Positions 1 through 11,935 are shown, numbered from the stretch's first letter. The stretch is 64,000 nt of DNA from Hydractinia symbiolongicarpus (GCF_029227915.1 NC_079875.1:7745001-7809000); one strand, 5' to 3'. Numbers and translations are program-made. The notes: generated by a model not told the origin, from the sequence alone.

Positions 1-3
1 TAG

Positions 4-3000
4 ACTCTTGACATGGCATACTTTATGTTTATTCTGCTGGTTTTTCTGACAGCATACGGTGTTTCAAGGTACGCCATCTTAAACACCAGCACAAAACGAA
101 CATGGGGAACTATTGGTGAAATGGTGTTTGCACCTTATTTTCAAATATATGGTGAATTGTTTTTAGAATATCCACAGCAAAACAGTAAGCGTTTTATTTC
201 TGTCAAATTGCTAGAAATTGTCTTGTTATGACAATTATTTTGTTTTGACTGTAAACTTGTCTGTCTGGGAATGTCTGGAAAATATCATGAAACGTTTTTA
301 TAAGAATTTTCTGCGGACATGAAGTGATGCGATGTGAAAATGTAATATAGGGATACATGCAAATATTTGTTGTTTTCATGCCGGCATTAAATCTTATCTT
401 GCGTTACGTTTAAATTTTCTTGCAGGTATGAAATTTTATGTTAGCATGTCATGTGCGTGTAATCATATTTTTAATTGGTTGTACTGTTGGGTTCTTCTTT
501 CAAATTCAACGAACATAATGTCTTTTATGTACGAATATTAGGGGAAATCAGGAAATTGGAAACCAAAAGAGTGACCTGCATTAGCTGACTAAAAATTTAA
601 AGCTGTGTAGTTGTTTTATGTAACTCCGGCAGTAATGGAACAAAAGTTGCAGCCATGGGGAAGAACCAATCAGTGGAAAGGAAATGTGTGTTTTAAAATC
701 TATTCTCTGTAAAAAACTGTGTCTATTTTCCTAAGTTTCAATATCAACGAAGTGGATTTAAGTGATTGATACAGAGGTTAAATTGACAAAATATATTTAA
801 ATAACTTTATCCTTGACATCAATTCCTGGAAATTGACATTAAAACTAGGGGTAGTGTTTGATTTGACATATGCGGATATATATTTTATTTTTACACTTTT
901 AGAACAAGAAACAATCTTCAGTACTGTCAAAGAAAACACCATCATTGAAGTTGTAGTTGCTCTCATCATGGCGGCTTACCTTCTTGTAGCTAACATACTT
1001 CTACTGAACCTGCTTATCGCTAAGTTTAAGTAAGAACTTTTTATAATTGTTTTAAAGCAGTATTTGGTGATTTACATTTTACATTTTTCCTCTTATTAAG
1101 AAGTTTTCAAAATTTAGGGGAAGGGTTGCTTATTAGAGGGAGGCGCTTATTAGAAAGAGGGCGCGTATTAGAGGAAGGCGCATATTAGAAAGAGGGTGCT
1201 TATCAGAGAAAGGGGCTTATTAGAAAGAGGGTGCTTATTAGAGAAAGGCGTTTATTAGAAAGAGGGCGCCTATAAGAGGGAGAGCGCTTATTAGAAAGAG
1301 TGTGCTTATTAGAGGGAGATGCTTATTAGAGGGAGGCGATTATTAGAGGGAGGCGATTATTAGAGGGAGGGTGCTTATTAGAGGAAATACGGTTACCCTT
1401 TATTTATTTAAAAAGTAATAGCAAAAATGTAGTGCATTTTTTTTTAATTTTAATTTTGATGCAATTCGTTTGTTTTCTTGCACCATACACAACATCTCAT
1501 GTCTAAAGCAATTTTTTTCTTTTTATTTAAACAGCAATACGTACACAACAGTTCAAGCCAACTCAAATGTGATATGGAAATTTCAGAGGTACCATCTCAT
1601 TCAAGAGTACTCGATCAGACCTTGGCTTCTTCCTCCTTTGTCGATCTTCATCCATATATTCCAGTTCTTTCAAAGCTTGTACAGATCTTGCAAGAAGAGA
1701 GCGAAGAACAGACACACAGACAGAAAACTAAGTAAAAAACTTGTGAAAATTCAAAGGCGACTTTTATTATATTTTCTTATTTCATCACACTCTCACTGGC
1801 CTCGCTAATTCCAAAGGAAACACCCTGTCATTTATTTCCTTAAGAAGGCGATGATAGAGTGTTTACAACTTCTATTTCAGCAACAAAAATCTTTGAAATT
1901 TCCGCTTAACTGGAAAACGATCTTTAGATCACAAATCAGCCACAAAGGTTTTGATTACAAATAGCCATGAAATATCTAACAGTTTTTATGATTACAAGTG
2001 AAATCAAAACAATAGCTACAAAATTTCTTAAAGTTTTACGATGAAATTATTACTCCTGTCAGGAAGTCAACACCTGTATAATTTCTTAAGTAGAGACATT
2101 TTATCTCTATTCTGTCTCTTCGTCGAACAGTGCGAAAGTTAGGGTCAGTGCATTATAGATGAGTTTCAATGTTTACGTTTTTACGGGATTCTTGCGTATG
2201 TGCGGAAAAAATCAGAAAAATCGACAGGCAAAAAAATGCAGACCGTAGGTGAAGAAAGTCAAATTACGGTTAAAAACTTTTATACTGTGGCTACAGACTA
2301 CTGTGACTACAGACAGGAAACTAAGTAAGCAAACGGTACGTCGGTTTGAGTAGGGTGCTATCATATAACAATATTCTGGCCTTGTTATCTGGTTGCATAT
2401 TATTTTCTCTCGACCCCCTCCCTGGGGGAGGGGGGGGGGGGGGGGGGGGGGTGACTGAGTTTCTGGAACCACCACTACATAGTCTATCCTTTGACAAATT
2501 ATTTAAAATATTTAAAAAATAGTATATACGGTATTCTTTATAGATTTTCTATATTTAGTTAATGTTTTTAAAGTTGGCTTTAATTAGCCTTTGAGCTACA
2601 TTTTCTTGTCAACTTGTCAACTATAAATAAATTAATCATATATCATATCATACTAGCATCTTTTCACTGATATATGATCTGAATTTAAACTTCATACAAG
2701 CTATATTCTAATTTCAAGATCAAAAGATGCCTCTACCTGAAAATAAAGTTGGGAATTGACTGGTCCACGGCTTACTGTCTGCATATTTTGCCTGTCGATT
2801 TGCGTAAGTCGTCTATTAGCTACAATTTTATTTAGAAAAATTTTTACACGATGGCGAGCTTCACGATTTAATGTTATTCGAAGAAAGATGTTTGGCGAGT
2901 TATCTACGAAAGAGAGACACAATTTTGTTGGCTACCCAAGAAGAAAAATTAAAAATGATTTCTGAAAGGTATAATAGTTTTGAGGGAGTATATTTTTGAA

Positions 3001-6000
3001 AACAACCCTTCTCAAACACGTCAGCATCTGATAAACGCCGACACAAATGTCCCCGTGAAAAGAAGTTTTAAGGTAATTAATGATGATGCCAACGACTGTT
3101 CATTTTCCCCTTTTTTGTTAGAGTTGACAATATTGCTGGAGTATTTACTGAGTACAGTCGGGAAGTACAACATCAAAACAAGAAATTAGTCGCATCAAGA
3201 ACAAAACTCGAAGAGCGAGTGACCAGCATTGAAAATATGATGCGGACAGTTATGCTCAATGTATCTCATGTACAGGCTGCACTAAAAAACAATAATATAA
3301 TACCTGACACCACGTATGAAAGGCGAAAACATGCTTTTAAGGATACTCATTACCTTAACCGTTCCATTTCGGAATATCCGAATCTTTCGGATAAAATTTC
3401 ACTAGGCGCTGTTCCGGCTTCACCCATCTCTTTACCGGCAACTGCTTACCAATTTCCAAAAAGACGACCTGAACGTACTAGTATGGTCAGAAGAGCCGCC
3501 TATAATTTTCGAAAGGGATCGCTTGAGACGCAGAATATTTTAAATAAGTCTAATGTGGATGGAGCTTCTGAAGAAACAACAGGACGTCCGAGACGTTTGA
3601 CTACTGGCGAAGACAGTATAGATGAAACACAAACAGAAAATATGGTATGTGTTCCAACATGGTTTTTGTTAGCAGTCTACCACTTTTTCAGCTTCCCAAA
3701 AAAATATCGGCTTTCATTACCATTGTAGATGGTAGGGTAGTTGTGAACGTTTTTTAATGCACGTCAAGTTTTTGCCAAATATTGTCTACCTTAAAAAAAT
3801 TATATACAAAATTCAGTACAAAAATTATGTGCAAAAAAGTTTTGTGCAAAAATTAATAATCGGGAAAGTATAATTTTTAAGGAAATATTTTGTTTATTAT
3901 TTTTTATTATTATTTTTATTATTTTATATATTTTATTATGTTTATTATTTATTAATATTTTGATATTGCTATTGCGCAAAATTTTACCCATTAAATAGAT
4001 TATCTTTCCCTGCACGAGGATTAATCTGCTCGAAAATTAGTAAATTTTACGAGCCACAGCGGTCTTATGAGTAAATGTAAACACGGCGTGTCATTAAATG
4101 CTATTTGAGTGTCATCTTTTGCGTAGTACACTACAAGAAGAAACACCTTTCCAAGCCGACACAACCCTCGTTTATCGACAGTCCTTTCAAGCGAGAATGG
4201 CGATTCCGAAGGGGAATCACCATTTGAGGAATCTTTTGCACGTGCACACAACCAGTCTAAACAGTCAGAATCCTCAACTACCAACAAAGATATACGTTCC
4301 GACAGTGCTCGCAGTAATAGTTCATACACTCAAAGTGATGTCTCGAATTCGTCATACACACGCAGTGATGGTTCCCCGAGATTAAGTGACGGGTTCAACT
4401 CGAACGTAGAGGATTTGGATGTAGTTGATCAAGGTAGTTGTGAAAAAGTCGTCAATGTTCTTTCGCGTTGTACTATGTACCCGTTGTCGAACGTGAAGAG
4501 ATTTTTATTACCTGATCACTTAGTCGAATGGGATGTAAGGAATTTTTTATACTTCTTCCTGTGAAAATTTCATGTTAAAGTTTGAAAACTGGCGAGTGCT
4601 ATTTTAGGTGCCCGTAGACGAGTATAAGCCATCGGAGTACACGTCATATACAATTTCTGCCCAACCTGAATGGGCAGATAAAGAAATTGTGGAGTGAGTT
4701 TTTCATTTTTATTGACAATGCCACCGCTTAAACGATGAGTTGGTTGAGGCGTAGTTTTCTTAGCTTTTTCTAGATCGTAGCTTGTACATACAGAAACAGT
4801 GGAAACACATTTCTTTTAATTTCTTAAAAAATTTGAATTGTAAGACGTATAGAATTTTTTTTTAATTCAAATCTTTGTAGTATTCCCCGCCAACATCGCT
4901 GTACATTCACCCTTCGAAAAATATGCCAGGTCACACGAAAACTTTCTTATCTCGTCCTCACTTTTTTCTTTAGAGGAGATGAGAGCACAATGAGATTTAA
5001 CGCTATAGATGGCGAAATAAATCGCGTGAGTTTTACGGGAACATATCCAGTTATTAACGGATTACCGAGGTAAGTATTTAACTGTCATGGTCACACTTAC
5101 GATGTGAATGTCGCCTGTCCTTTACACACTTTTCATTTTTGTTACATTCTGGTTGTAATAGCATGTGGTGTTTTAAGGAGACAATCTAATCGGTCTAGAT
5201 GTTAAATTTATTTTTGATGTTAATACACAGTTTTTAAGTGTCAATAATGCATGCGCGAGATAGGTTTGTATTAACGTGCTGAAGTTCTGTGCAAAGGATA
5301 GCAGGAAAATGGACAATATAGGAACAAAAACACCTCTACAATAGCATGAGTGCTTTTTTTGAAAGATTAATATTTTGCAGAATGGAAAAGGATTTTTAAC
5401 AAGAACTAATATTTCTTTCATCCATCGATCTATTAGGTATTCAACGTCAAACATAGGATCAGAAACCCGCATTACGACGACAACCATTTAAAACAGACCT
5501 TATTTTTAACAGTTACTCTACGTTCAACCTGACATGCCTAGAAACGTTTTTTACAATCTACACTATTTGTTTTTAGAAATCCGTTCGGTAGGACTGGTTT
5601 GAAAGGGCGTGGTCTTCTTGCTAGGTACGGACCCAATCATTTCGCCGAGCCCATCATTACGAGGTATGTATTGTATTTTGCCTTAAAACGTATGTTTCTG
5701 TTGTCGCTTGGTAGGTCTGTCTGTTATTTATTTCAATTTTAATTTGCTAAAATATATACTTTTTTCTTTGGTTTATCTCATTTTTTTGTTCTCCTGTCTG
5801 TCCCTCGCTAGCACTAGCTAGGATGTCTGTCAGTTCAACCGCTCTTTGTGTTATTTAGAACATCCTAAAGGACGTTGAATATATGTTGTCGCATTTTGGA
5901 TTTTAGGTGGAGTCGCAACTACTTTGAGATGAGTGGGAAATATTCCGATACGTTAGAAGTTTTGGTTTCCATGAAAAAGAACTCTGATACGCACGTGTTA

Positions 6001-9000
6001 CCGAGCGTAAGCTTAATTTTAATTTTCGTTTTTTGCTTTTATACTGGATGATATAATGATATGATACAGCACAGTGCTGACAACCATTTTATCTGAGTTC
6101 TGTTCTCTTTTTTGGAGGTAGACTAACCAGTCTTGCTTGAAAAGGCATTAATGCAATCGAGCAATTCTTTTGCACGTGCGCTGTAAAAATATTGGACCCC
6201 GCTTGTCGGACGGTGGATTGTCAAATTAGACCTAGATGCTACGAAGAAACTACCGTTATCAAAAACTCTTAAAACCGATGTTTTCGTTTTGTATTTTCTC
6301 TTTTCTAATAAATAAAAATAAATTATTTCTTTAGGGTTCTTTTGATCAAAGAGATGAAATACCGCAATCTCTGAGACACATCTTCAGCGAGAAAACGTTG
6401 GAAAATCTTGGATTAAACGCAACACAGCGTCGTGTTTACGTCGATGACGCGAATAAGATATTCCAGAACGGAGAACTGGTAGGTATTTTAAACTCCAAGG
6501 GGGAAGGTTGTTCAATATAAGAAATATGGTTAAGCCACTGGAGTTTGTTGTCTAGAACCAGTCATTAACCCACGGTAGCTTGTTTTCTGGAACTAGTCAT
6601 TAACCCACGGTAGTTTGTTGTCTAGAAGCAGTCGTTAACCCACTGGAGTTTATTGTCTAAAACAAATTGTTAATCTCGGGTTTTTTTTGCCTGGAACTAC
6701 TGGTTAACCCACGAGAATTTGTTGTTTAGAACTAGTGGTTAACCTACGGGAATTCGCCTGTCCTTACTCGTCAATGTTTGGTTTACGGGAATTCGCCCGT
6801 TGTAAGAGCCAATAAAAATTTTTTGTGTTTATTATTTCGTGTTCTCGTAGTATGAATAAATATTTTAAGACACGAAATGTCGCGATTTTTGGCCTAAATC
6901 AGGGAAGCTGGACCCTGCGAAAAATTTTAAAAAGGATTTTTGTTTTCTCTCAAGATTTGTTGAAATTGGATATTCGCGAATTTTAATTCCGCAATTCTGT
7001 ATTTATTCTGCAAAAAAATTTCTTAATATCACTTTCATCCTTATTAAGGTTTCATGTAATAGCTCTTTAAATTCATCCAAGATCATTTTTTTATTGTTGA
7101 TGACATTTTATAGAACTTTGCAACTTAGTCAGGACCTCTTTGACTACGATGGCTCCTATGGCTCACTTCTCTTCCAATTTAAAAACACTTCTCTTTTATG
7201 ATCCAAACAGTTCTCTTCTATATTCTCACACTTCTCTTCTGCACTTTGACACATCTCTTCTGCAATTAACACTTCTCTGCATGTGGCCCCAAACTGTCTT
7301 TTCGCAACTATAATTAAAAATCTGGTCCGCAATTTTACACTTATGGTTTGTATATTTTTTCACTTTTTGCAAGAAGTATACTTGGCTAAAACGTACTCAA
7401 TTTACGGACAGCTTATTGTAGCAGGTCACGAAGCATGTACACGAATAAAATAATATCACTAATCAGTTCAGATTAGTAGCAGAGTTATTAATTTTATCAA
7501 TGGACACAATAAATGGCAAAATAAATGGCTGCCCAGAGTCCTTAAAATCATGGTAGTGCCAACCAAGCAAATCACATGTTTTTCTTAATTATAATGAATA
7601 TACTTTATAAGAATATCAGGCTAGGATTCTAGGTTAAAAACAGTGAACAATAGAAAAATACTGACCAGCATGGTTAGAATTTAGTGTGTATTGAAAAAGA
7701 TAAAGAAATGCCTAAACGGAATACCACAATATAATTTTATCTAAAGTATGTGTAGTGGTCCACTACACATAAAATTTCTGGAGAGTTATTAATTACTAAG
7801 AACACTGAATTTTTTCATGGCCGGAGGGTGGTATGTCATTTATTCATCCTTGCCCCCACATACACATGACACGAGGGTTGTCATGTATTCAAAACCTTGA
7901 GTTATCAAAACCCAGCTCAATCAATATTCCGGACCAGAATTAAAGAGTTTTTATTAAGAAGAGAAGTGAGCCATAGGGGTCATCGTATTGATCATATAGT
8001 AATCAACACCTTTGCCTATCGCAAGAGTTAATTCTCGCAAAAATTTATTAAAGTTATGAATCGCGGAAAAGTTATTTTACGGGATAATTTTAACTCAGAA
8101 CTTGTTTCCCTTGATTTCGCGAATTTTTTATCGTGAAAATTTCCTCAAAGTAGCATGATTACAGCGTGTGTTTTTTCTTTCGTGCAGATATTTCAAGGAT
8201 ATGTGGACGATCAACGCAACACTGATAATGCTTGGATTGAAGCCACAGTCTATAATTACCATGACGACAGTGGTACCATCTTTTCAAAGTTTCTTCTGGG
8301 GGTAAGAATGCTTCCTAATATTATTTTCCTATACCTAGTATTTTTCAATATGCTTTTAGCGTAAGTTTTGAGGGTAAATCTTATCTGGACGAAATATTTG
8401 CATGCATTTCTTTCAGATTATATTTCCACTCCCCCAAGCAATATTTATTGACCGCAGTAAGTCTTTCGACACCTTTAGCCACAATCAAATATTAAATAAC
8501 CTAACAAATTATGGTATCCACAATACGGAAAAAGAATTCTTTTAGAGATTACTTATTCAATAGAAAACAAATCGTTACATATCAAAACACCTCCTTTGAA
8601 ATTTTTTTTTTTTAACAGAACTCAATGGGAGAACAAATATATTACATTTTTGAAGTGATTATTCGTTATAGTGTTGATAATAAATCGTTTTTTTCTAATA
8701 TTAGGCTGAAGTGACCTTTAACACGCCCTAAAATCTTCTAAATTACCTAAATTTAAATAAGCTGAAATATTGAATTCTTCTTAAATCTCGGCTACCTTAC
8801 TTAAGCTCTTCTCTTGTTAATAATTTAAACATATGACGTCATAGCATTTTTATGCAATATTTTTTTTCTGTTTCTTTTAGAACGAATCCGAAAGATTGAA
8901 TATTCAGTGGACAGAGGTGTGTGCTGATATTAACTTGCCAGAATATCAAGCAAATTGGTTACAGCAGGTCGCTCTAAATAAGTGCGCCTATTTTGGATAG
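4..9000 (+). CDS. TRPM2-like: TRPM2-like cation channel with C-terminal NUDT9-H domain (5' part missing)
   Basis: Exons read by eye: 4-184, 903-1029, 1535-1731, 2836-2968, 3122-3644, 4127-4534, 4608-4693, 4974-5069, 5577-5663, 5907-6006, 6335-6478, 8188-8301, 8881-9000. All have AG/GT borders and matching phases, and the total is 2316 nt (771 codons plus TAG). The first exon carries S5 ([12 protein letters not shown]) and a pore with YGELFLEYP. Exon 2 carries S6, including [13 protein letters not shown]. Exon 3 is the TRP helix ([14 protein letters not shown]). Exon 5 has a short coiled coil ([12 protein letters not shown]). Exon 6 is a Ser-rich linker, and its end starts the NUDT9-H domain. 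That domain includes the markers [23 protein letters not shown] and [19 protein letters not shown]2 is a plasma-membrane Ca2+-permeable channel gated by ADP-ribose and Ca2+. The Nudix box is degenerate (HIFSEK where REUXEE is expected). The MHR domains and S1-S4 would lie upstream of the window. Confidence 0.93.
1127..1388. repeat. Minisatellite, ~19-bp unit, in TRPM2-like intron
   Basis: About 14 imperfect copies of a unit like GCGCTTATTAGAGGGAGG, alternating AGAAAGAGGG and AGAGGGAGG versions. It lies in the intron between the S6 exon and the TRP-helix exon. Similar CTTATT-containing arrays occur at 16328-16565, and a short relative lies near 53750-53830. Confidence 0.9.
2424..2451. repeat. 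Poly-G run
   Basis: GGGGG, then A, then an uninterrupted run of 22 G (2430-2451). It is preceded by a C-rich stretch that could fold back on it. It sits in an intron of the TRPM2-like gene. Its exact length may be unreliable, because such runs are hard to sequence. Confidence 0.9.
6530..6765. repeat. Minisatellite, ~35-bp unit, in TRPM2-like intron
   Basis: About seven degenerate copies of a 35-bp unit with the cores TTAACCCACGG and TTTGTTGTCTAGAA. Copies start near 6531, 6566, 6601 and 6636 and decay downstream. It lies in the 1.7 kb intron after the exon carrying the Nudix-box region. Confidence 0.85.
7145..7987. mobile_element. Non-autonomous element with 29-bp terminal inverted repeats
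   Basis: The arms at 7145-7173 (starts TACGATGGCTCCTATGG) and 7959-7987 are inverted copies, 27 of 29 bases identical and 843 bp end to end. The interior has no coding potential. It includes short CACTTCTCTTCT repeats near the left end and a segment around 7590-7700 that resembles 17230-17350. No clear target-site duplication was seen. It is probably a MITE or decayed DNA transposon inside the TRPM2-like intron. Confidence 0.6.
8432..8604 (+). pseudogene. LINE-type reverse transcriptase fragment
   Basis: Translation reads [19 protein letters not shown] and continues to [12 protein letters not shown], then a stop. After a frameshift it continues [17 protein letters not shown]. This matches the conserved FIDxSKAFDTxxHxxLL...YGI...YLxxRKQ block of CR1/jockey-type reverse transcriptases. 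It is dead: only about 57 codons, with one frameshift and one stop. It lies in the intron before the last TRPM2-like exon and uses the same strand as the gene. Confidence 0.75.
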
Positions 9001-10194
9001 CGAATCAAAAGTTGTCACAGGTGCAGGAAGAGTGAGAAGTGAAGAAAATTACGCAATCGTTAGTTGTAACCTGCGTATGGATCAGAAATGCACAAGAAAA
9101 AAAATTTGTAGCATATATACAAGCATTGGCCTACGAAAACTTCACCTAACCTTAACGCTATTACTATTAGGCTTTTTCGGGCGTTCCAAAACAAGAAGGG
9201 GGAAGGTAGCGCAGATTGTGTCCCATTCCCTAGTAACTTCTGTATCACTTTTGTTCTTGCCTGTTTTTACGTGCAATTTGATGTCAACAAATTCTCGATG
9301 ACGTCATCATTTTTTTGCTATCGTCATCGATGTAAACACTGGACCAAAAATTTTTTATTTTCGGCTGAACAGTTAATCATTAATTATTCACGAATTAAGC
9401 CTGTAATTAGCAATCAACGATATACAGTACACATATTCGATGGAAATTTAAATGTCAAAAATTTAATTCCAGGACCAAAAATTTCTCGTATGTAAAAAAA
9501 AATACATTATTAGATCTTAGGAAAATTAAAAAAAAAAATTGACAAATTGATTCAGTTATTCAAAAGTTACACCCAAAAACCTATGAGGGAATAGGTTTAA
9601 ATGGGAATTCAAAACTATGTACATGTTTGAGCGAGTGAGCATGACCTTAAAATGTGTACGAACTAAAACCCTTCAAAGATAAATATTTTATATATTTTTT
9701 AAATTTTGCAGAAAGAAATATTTTTATGGGTTAACGGATATATAAATATTTTCATAAGAATAAATTGTTGATGGATTTATATCTTTTTTTATTTAATTTT
9801 TATATAATTTATATATAATTTTATTCATTTCATAGTTCGGTTAATATGGAATATATTTTTTATTTTAATAATTTTCTGGAAATTGATTTTTGTTTTTTCT
9901 TTAAACTGAAGATGTCACTCCCAACCTCTCATTCACAAAAAAACGTTTATTTCATAAGGAGGCTACACAAAAAGAAGGTTTTTCATACATTATGTTGTAT
10001 TTTTTAATTTTTACCAATTACCAATATGACTGCCTGGTACAGGGGAGGTCCTATAAATTGACTTGTGTCCGTCCGTCCGTTATCAACATTTCCCAGAATT
10101 GGATCATTAGTTTTTATTTTTATATTGTGCACAAAGACAGAGACCCTCAAATGCTTTCTGAGAAAAAATCTTATCAGCTCAAAAATGGCGGATC
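9001..10194. other. Non-coding stretch after the TRPM2-like gene
   Basis: AT-rich sequence that probably contains the 3' UTR and then intergenic DNA. Open frames such as 8993-9301 start by overlapping the TRPM2-like stop and show no family signature. Nothing else is supportable. Confidence 0.5.
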
Positions 10195-10306
10195 TATGCT
10201 AAATGAGCAAAAGCGATCCTGAAATATGATTTTTAGTACATTTCTCAGGAATGGATCATTAGTTAATGATTGAATTCTGAGAAATGTTTTTGCTCATTTA
10301 GCATAA
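10195..10306. repeat. Short inverted repeat (hairpin)
   Basis: An arm at 10195-10212 (TATGCTAAATGAGCAAAA) is repeated inverted at about 10288-10305, enclosing about 75 bp. The motif GGATCATTAG occurs both at about 10102 and inside the hairpin. It is probably the end of a MITE that also includes the GTCCGTCCGT stretch at about 10070. Confidence 0.6.
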
Positions 10307-10584
10307 ATACGCGATTGTTGACTGATGTATTCTGCGGATGATTTTTAGAAAGATTTACCTTTTTATGACGTTTTTCGCATTTCTAGTACAATTGTTTTTT
10401 TGTTTGTGTTAACTAATAGAGGTTTTTGTGATATTTTTAAATAGCTTATTTAAAATTTCTGTGATTTTAATCCTTTAACTTTTCCATATTTTCGAAAGAC
10501 GTGTTTGTTGTAACGCACATTGTTTCTTGTTTGATTCTGGAAAACCTTTATTACCTTTGAGTGGTTAGTCAATGTTTTAACTGA

Positions 10585-10648
10585 AGCCAGTAGCTCAGTT
10601 GGTAGAGCGGGAAACATTTCCGACGTGGTTCGAATCCCACTTGGCTCA
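10585..10648 (+). repeat. tRNA-like pseudogene / SINE head
   Basis: A box-A-like TAGCTCAGTTGGTAGAGC and a box-B-like GGTTCGAATCC are present, with a partly paired acceptor (AGCCAG with TTGGCT). Only 16 nt separate the D and T arms, too few for a real anticodon arm, and the T stem is irregular. I therefore read it as a decayed tRNA or the head of a tRNA-derived SINE, not a working tRNA. Confidence 0.6.
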
Positions 10649-11517
10649 ATGCTATAGCTGTTTTATCCTTTCCTAGACAGAATAAACATTTATTTTTTTA
10701 ACTCAAGTCATTGTAACTTAACGGTAGCTAATGCGTGTGCAATTTCTTTTAAATTTAAGGAAAAACATAACATGAGAATATAATTGCAATTTCCTCGCAA
10801 AAATTCAAGACAAAATTGCTTTCTGACCATAAAAGTAAGGAGTCGCAAGAAAATATTTTCATCCACATGTTATGCAACACTAAAAAAATAACCGATTATC
10901 CCGGGCCGCAAAATATCGCCACGTGCCGACTGATTTAGCTTGCAAGGTCGGGGAAATGACTGAGGGCGATATTTTTAATAATTATCCATTGCATACACAT
11001 AACAAAATTCTTTACTGCTAAATATCAACTTTTTTTTTGCAAGTCAAAAAAATTATCCAAGGAGCACAGAAGCTAAATTGTGCCTGGTGGACCTTAATTT
11101 TATCATTTTTAATCCCGTCGTGCTGCCAGCATATGGAGCATGTTACAGCTCAAGCAATTGATCTATAATTAAGAAGATAAATGGTAAAAAGAAACAAACA
11201 AATATGTTCCTGTGTTTAGTGGATTCAGGTGGATTTAAATTAAAGATAGCCATCTATGTCGTGTGAACCCTTACTATAAAAGTATGTTCAATATTTGCGC
11301 ATGAGTATATGCACCAGTGTCGAAGTCGGCTAGCGGGTAATACAGTGCAGTATCTCACATCGAAGTGGCGATTCGAAACCGACGTTGATTGCGAGGCCAA
11401 TTTATAGATTAAACTCAGCAGCATAATTTGTTATCGCGTTAATGTATGCGATATCTCTGAAAAATTATTTCGTAGAACGAAATTTTGGCATAAGCTTTTG
11501 CGCTGTACTTTACAGGG

Positions 11518-11596
11518 GATCAGTGGCGCAGTTGGTTAGCGCGTTGCACTCTGAACGAGTGATCACTGATTCGGTGGTTCAAACCCGCCACTGGTA
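11518..11596 (+). repeat. tRNA-derived SINE head
   Basis: A box-A-like block (GGCGCAGTTGGTTAGCGCG), a box-B-like block (GGTTCAAACCC), a well-paired T arm (GGTGG/CCGCC) and a largely paired acceptor are all present. The region between the D and T arms is about 31 nt, longer than usual, and lacks a clean anticodon arm. A degenerate tandem array follows directly. This fits a SINE better than a functional tRNA gene. Another weak box-B-like site (GATTCGAAACC) lies near 11370. Confidence 0.55.
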
Positions 11597-11624
11597 ACAC
11601 AAACATTTCTCTGATCGAATTAGT

Positions 11625-11935
11625 CTCGATAATAAAATAAAGTCTGAATATCTGATGAGTCTTCGTAACCATCTATCAAAAATCGAAATGTGAATGTCGT
11701 GCAGTCGAAATAAAGTCTCAGTTACTCTAAGCATCGTTCGTTCAAAATCAAAATAGTCTCAAATAGCTTCAGTTACTCAAGAAATAGTCTTAATCACACT
11801 AAGCAGTCGTCGTTCGAAATAGTCTCAGTTACTCTAACTAAGCAGCGTTCAATCGCAATAGTCTCAAATGGTCTGAATTACTCACATTCGATACAGTCTC
11901 AGTCGCTCAGTACCAGTAAGCAGAAACACAGGAAA
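11625..11935. repeat. Degenerate tandem array after SINE head
   Basis: At least five diverged copies of a unit containing ATAGTCTCAGTTACTCTAAG and a CGTTCG/TCGAAAT segment, spaced about 55-70 bp apart. The first part also contains CTGATGAG followed by CGAAA (about 11654-11690), which recalls a hammerhead ribozyme core, but I could not form a good stem II. Confidence 0.7.

Noticed and set aside
8155-8364. Stand-alone 69-codon ORF
   Set aside because: Its middle is exon 12 of the TRPM2-like gene (8188-8301); the ends are intron.
10585-10648. Functional tRNA gene
   Set aside because: Only 16 nt lie between the D and T arms, so no anticodon arm can form, and the T stem is irregular.
11654-11692. 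Hammerhead ribozyme (CTGATGAG ... CGAAA)
   Set aside because: No acceptable stem II could be paired; kept only as a speculative note in the tandem-array finding.
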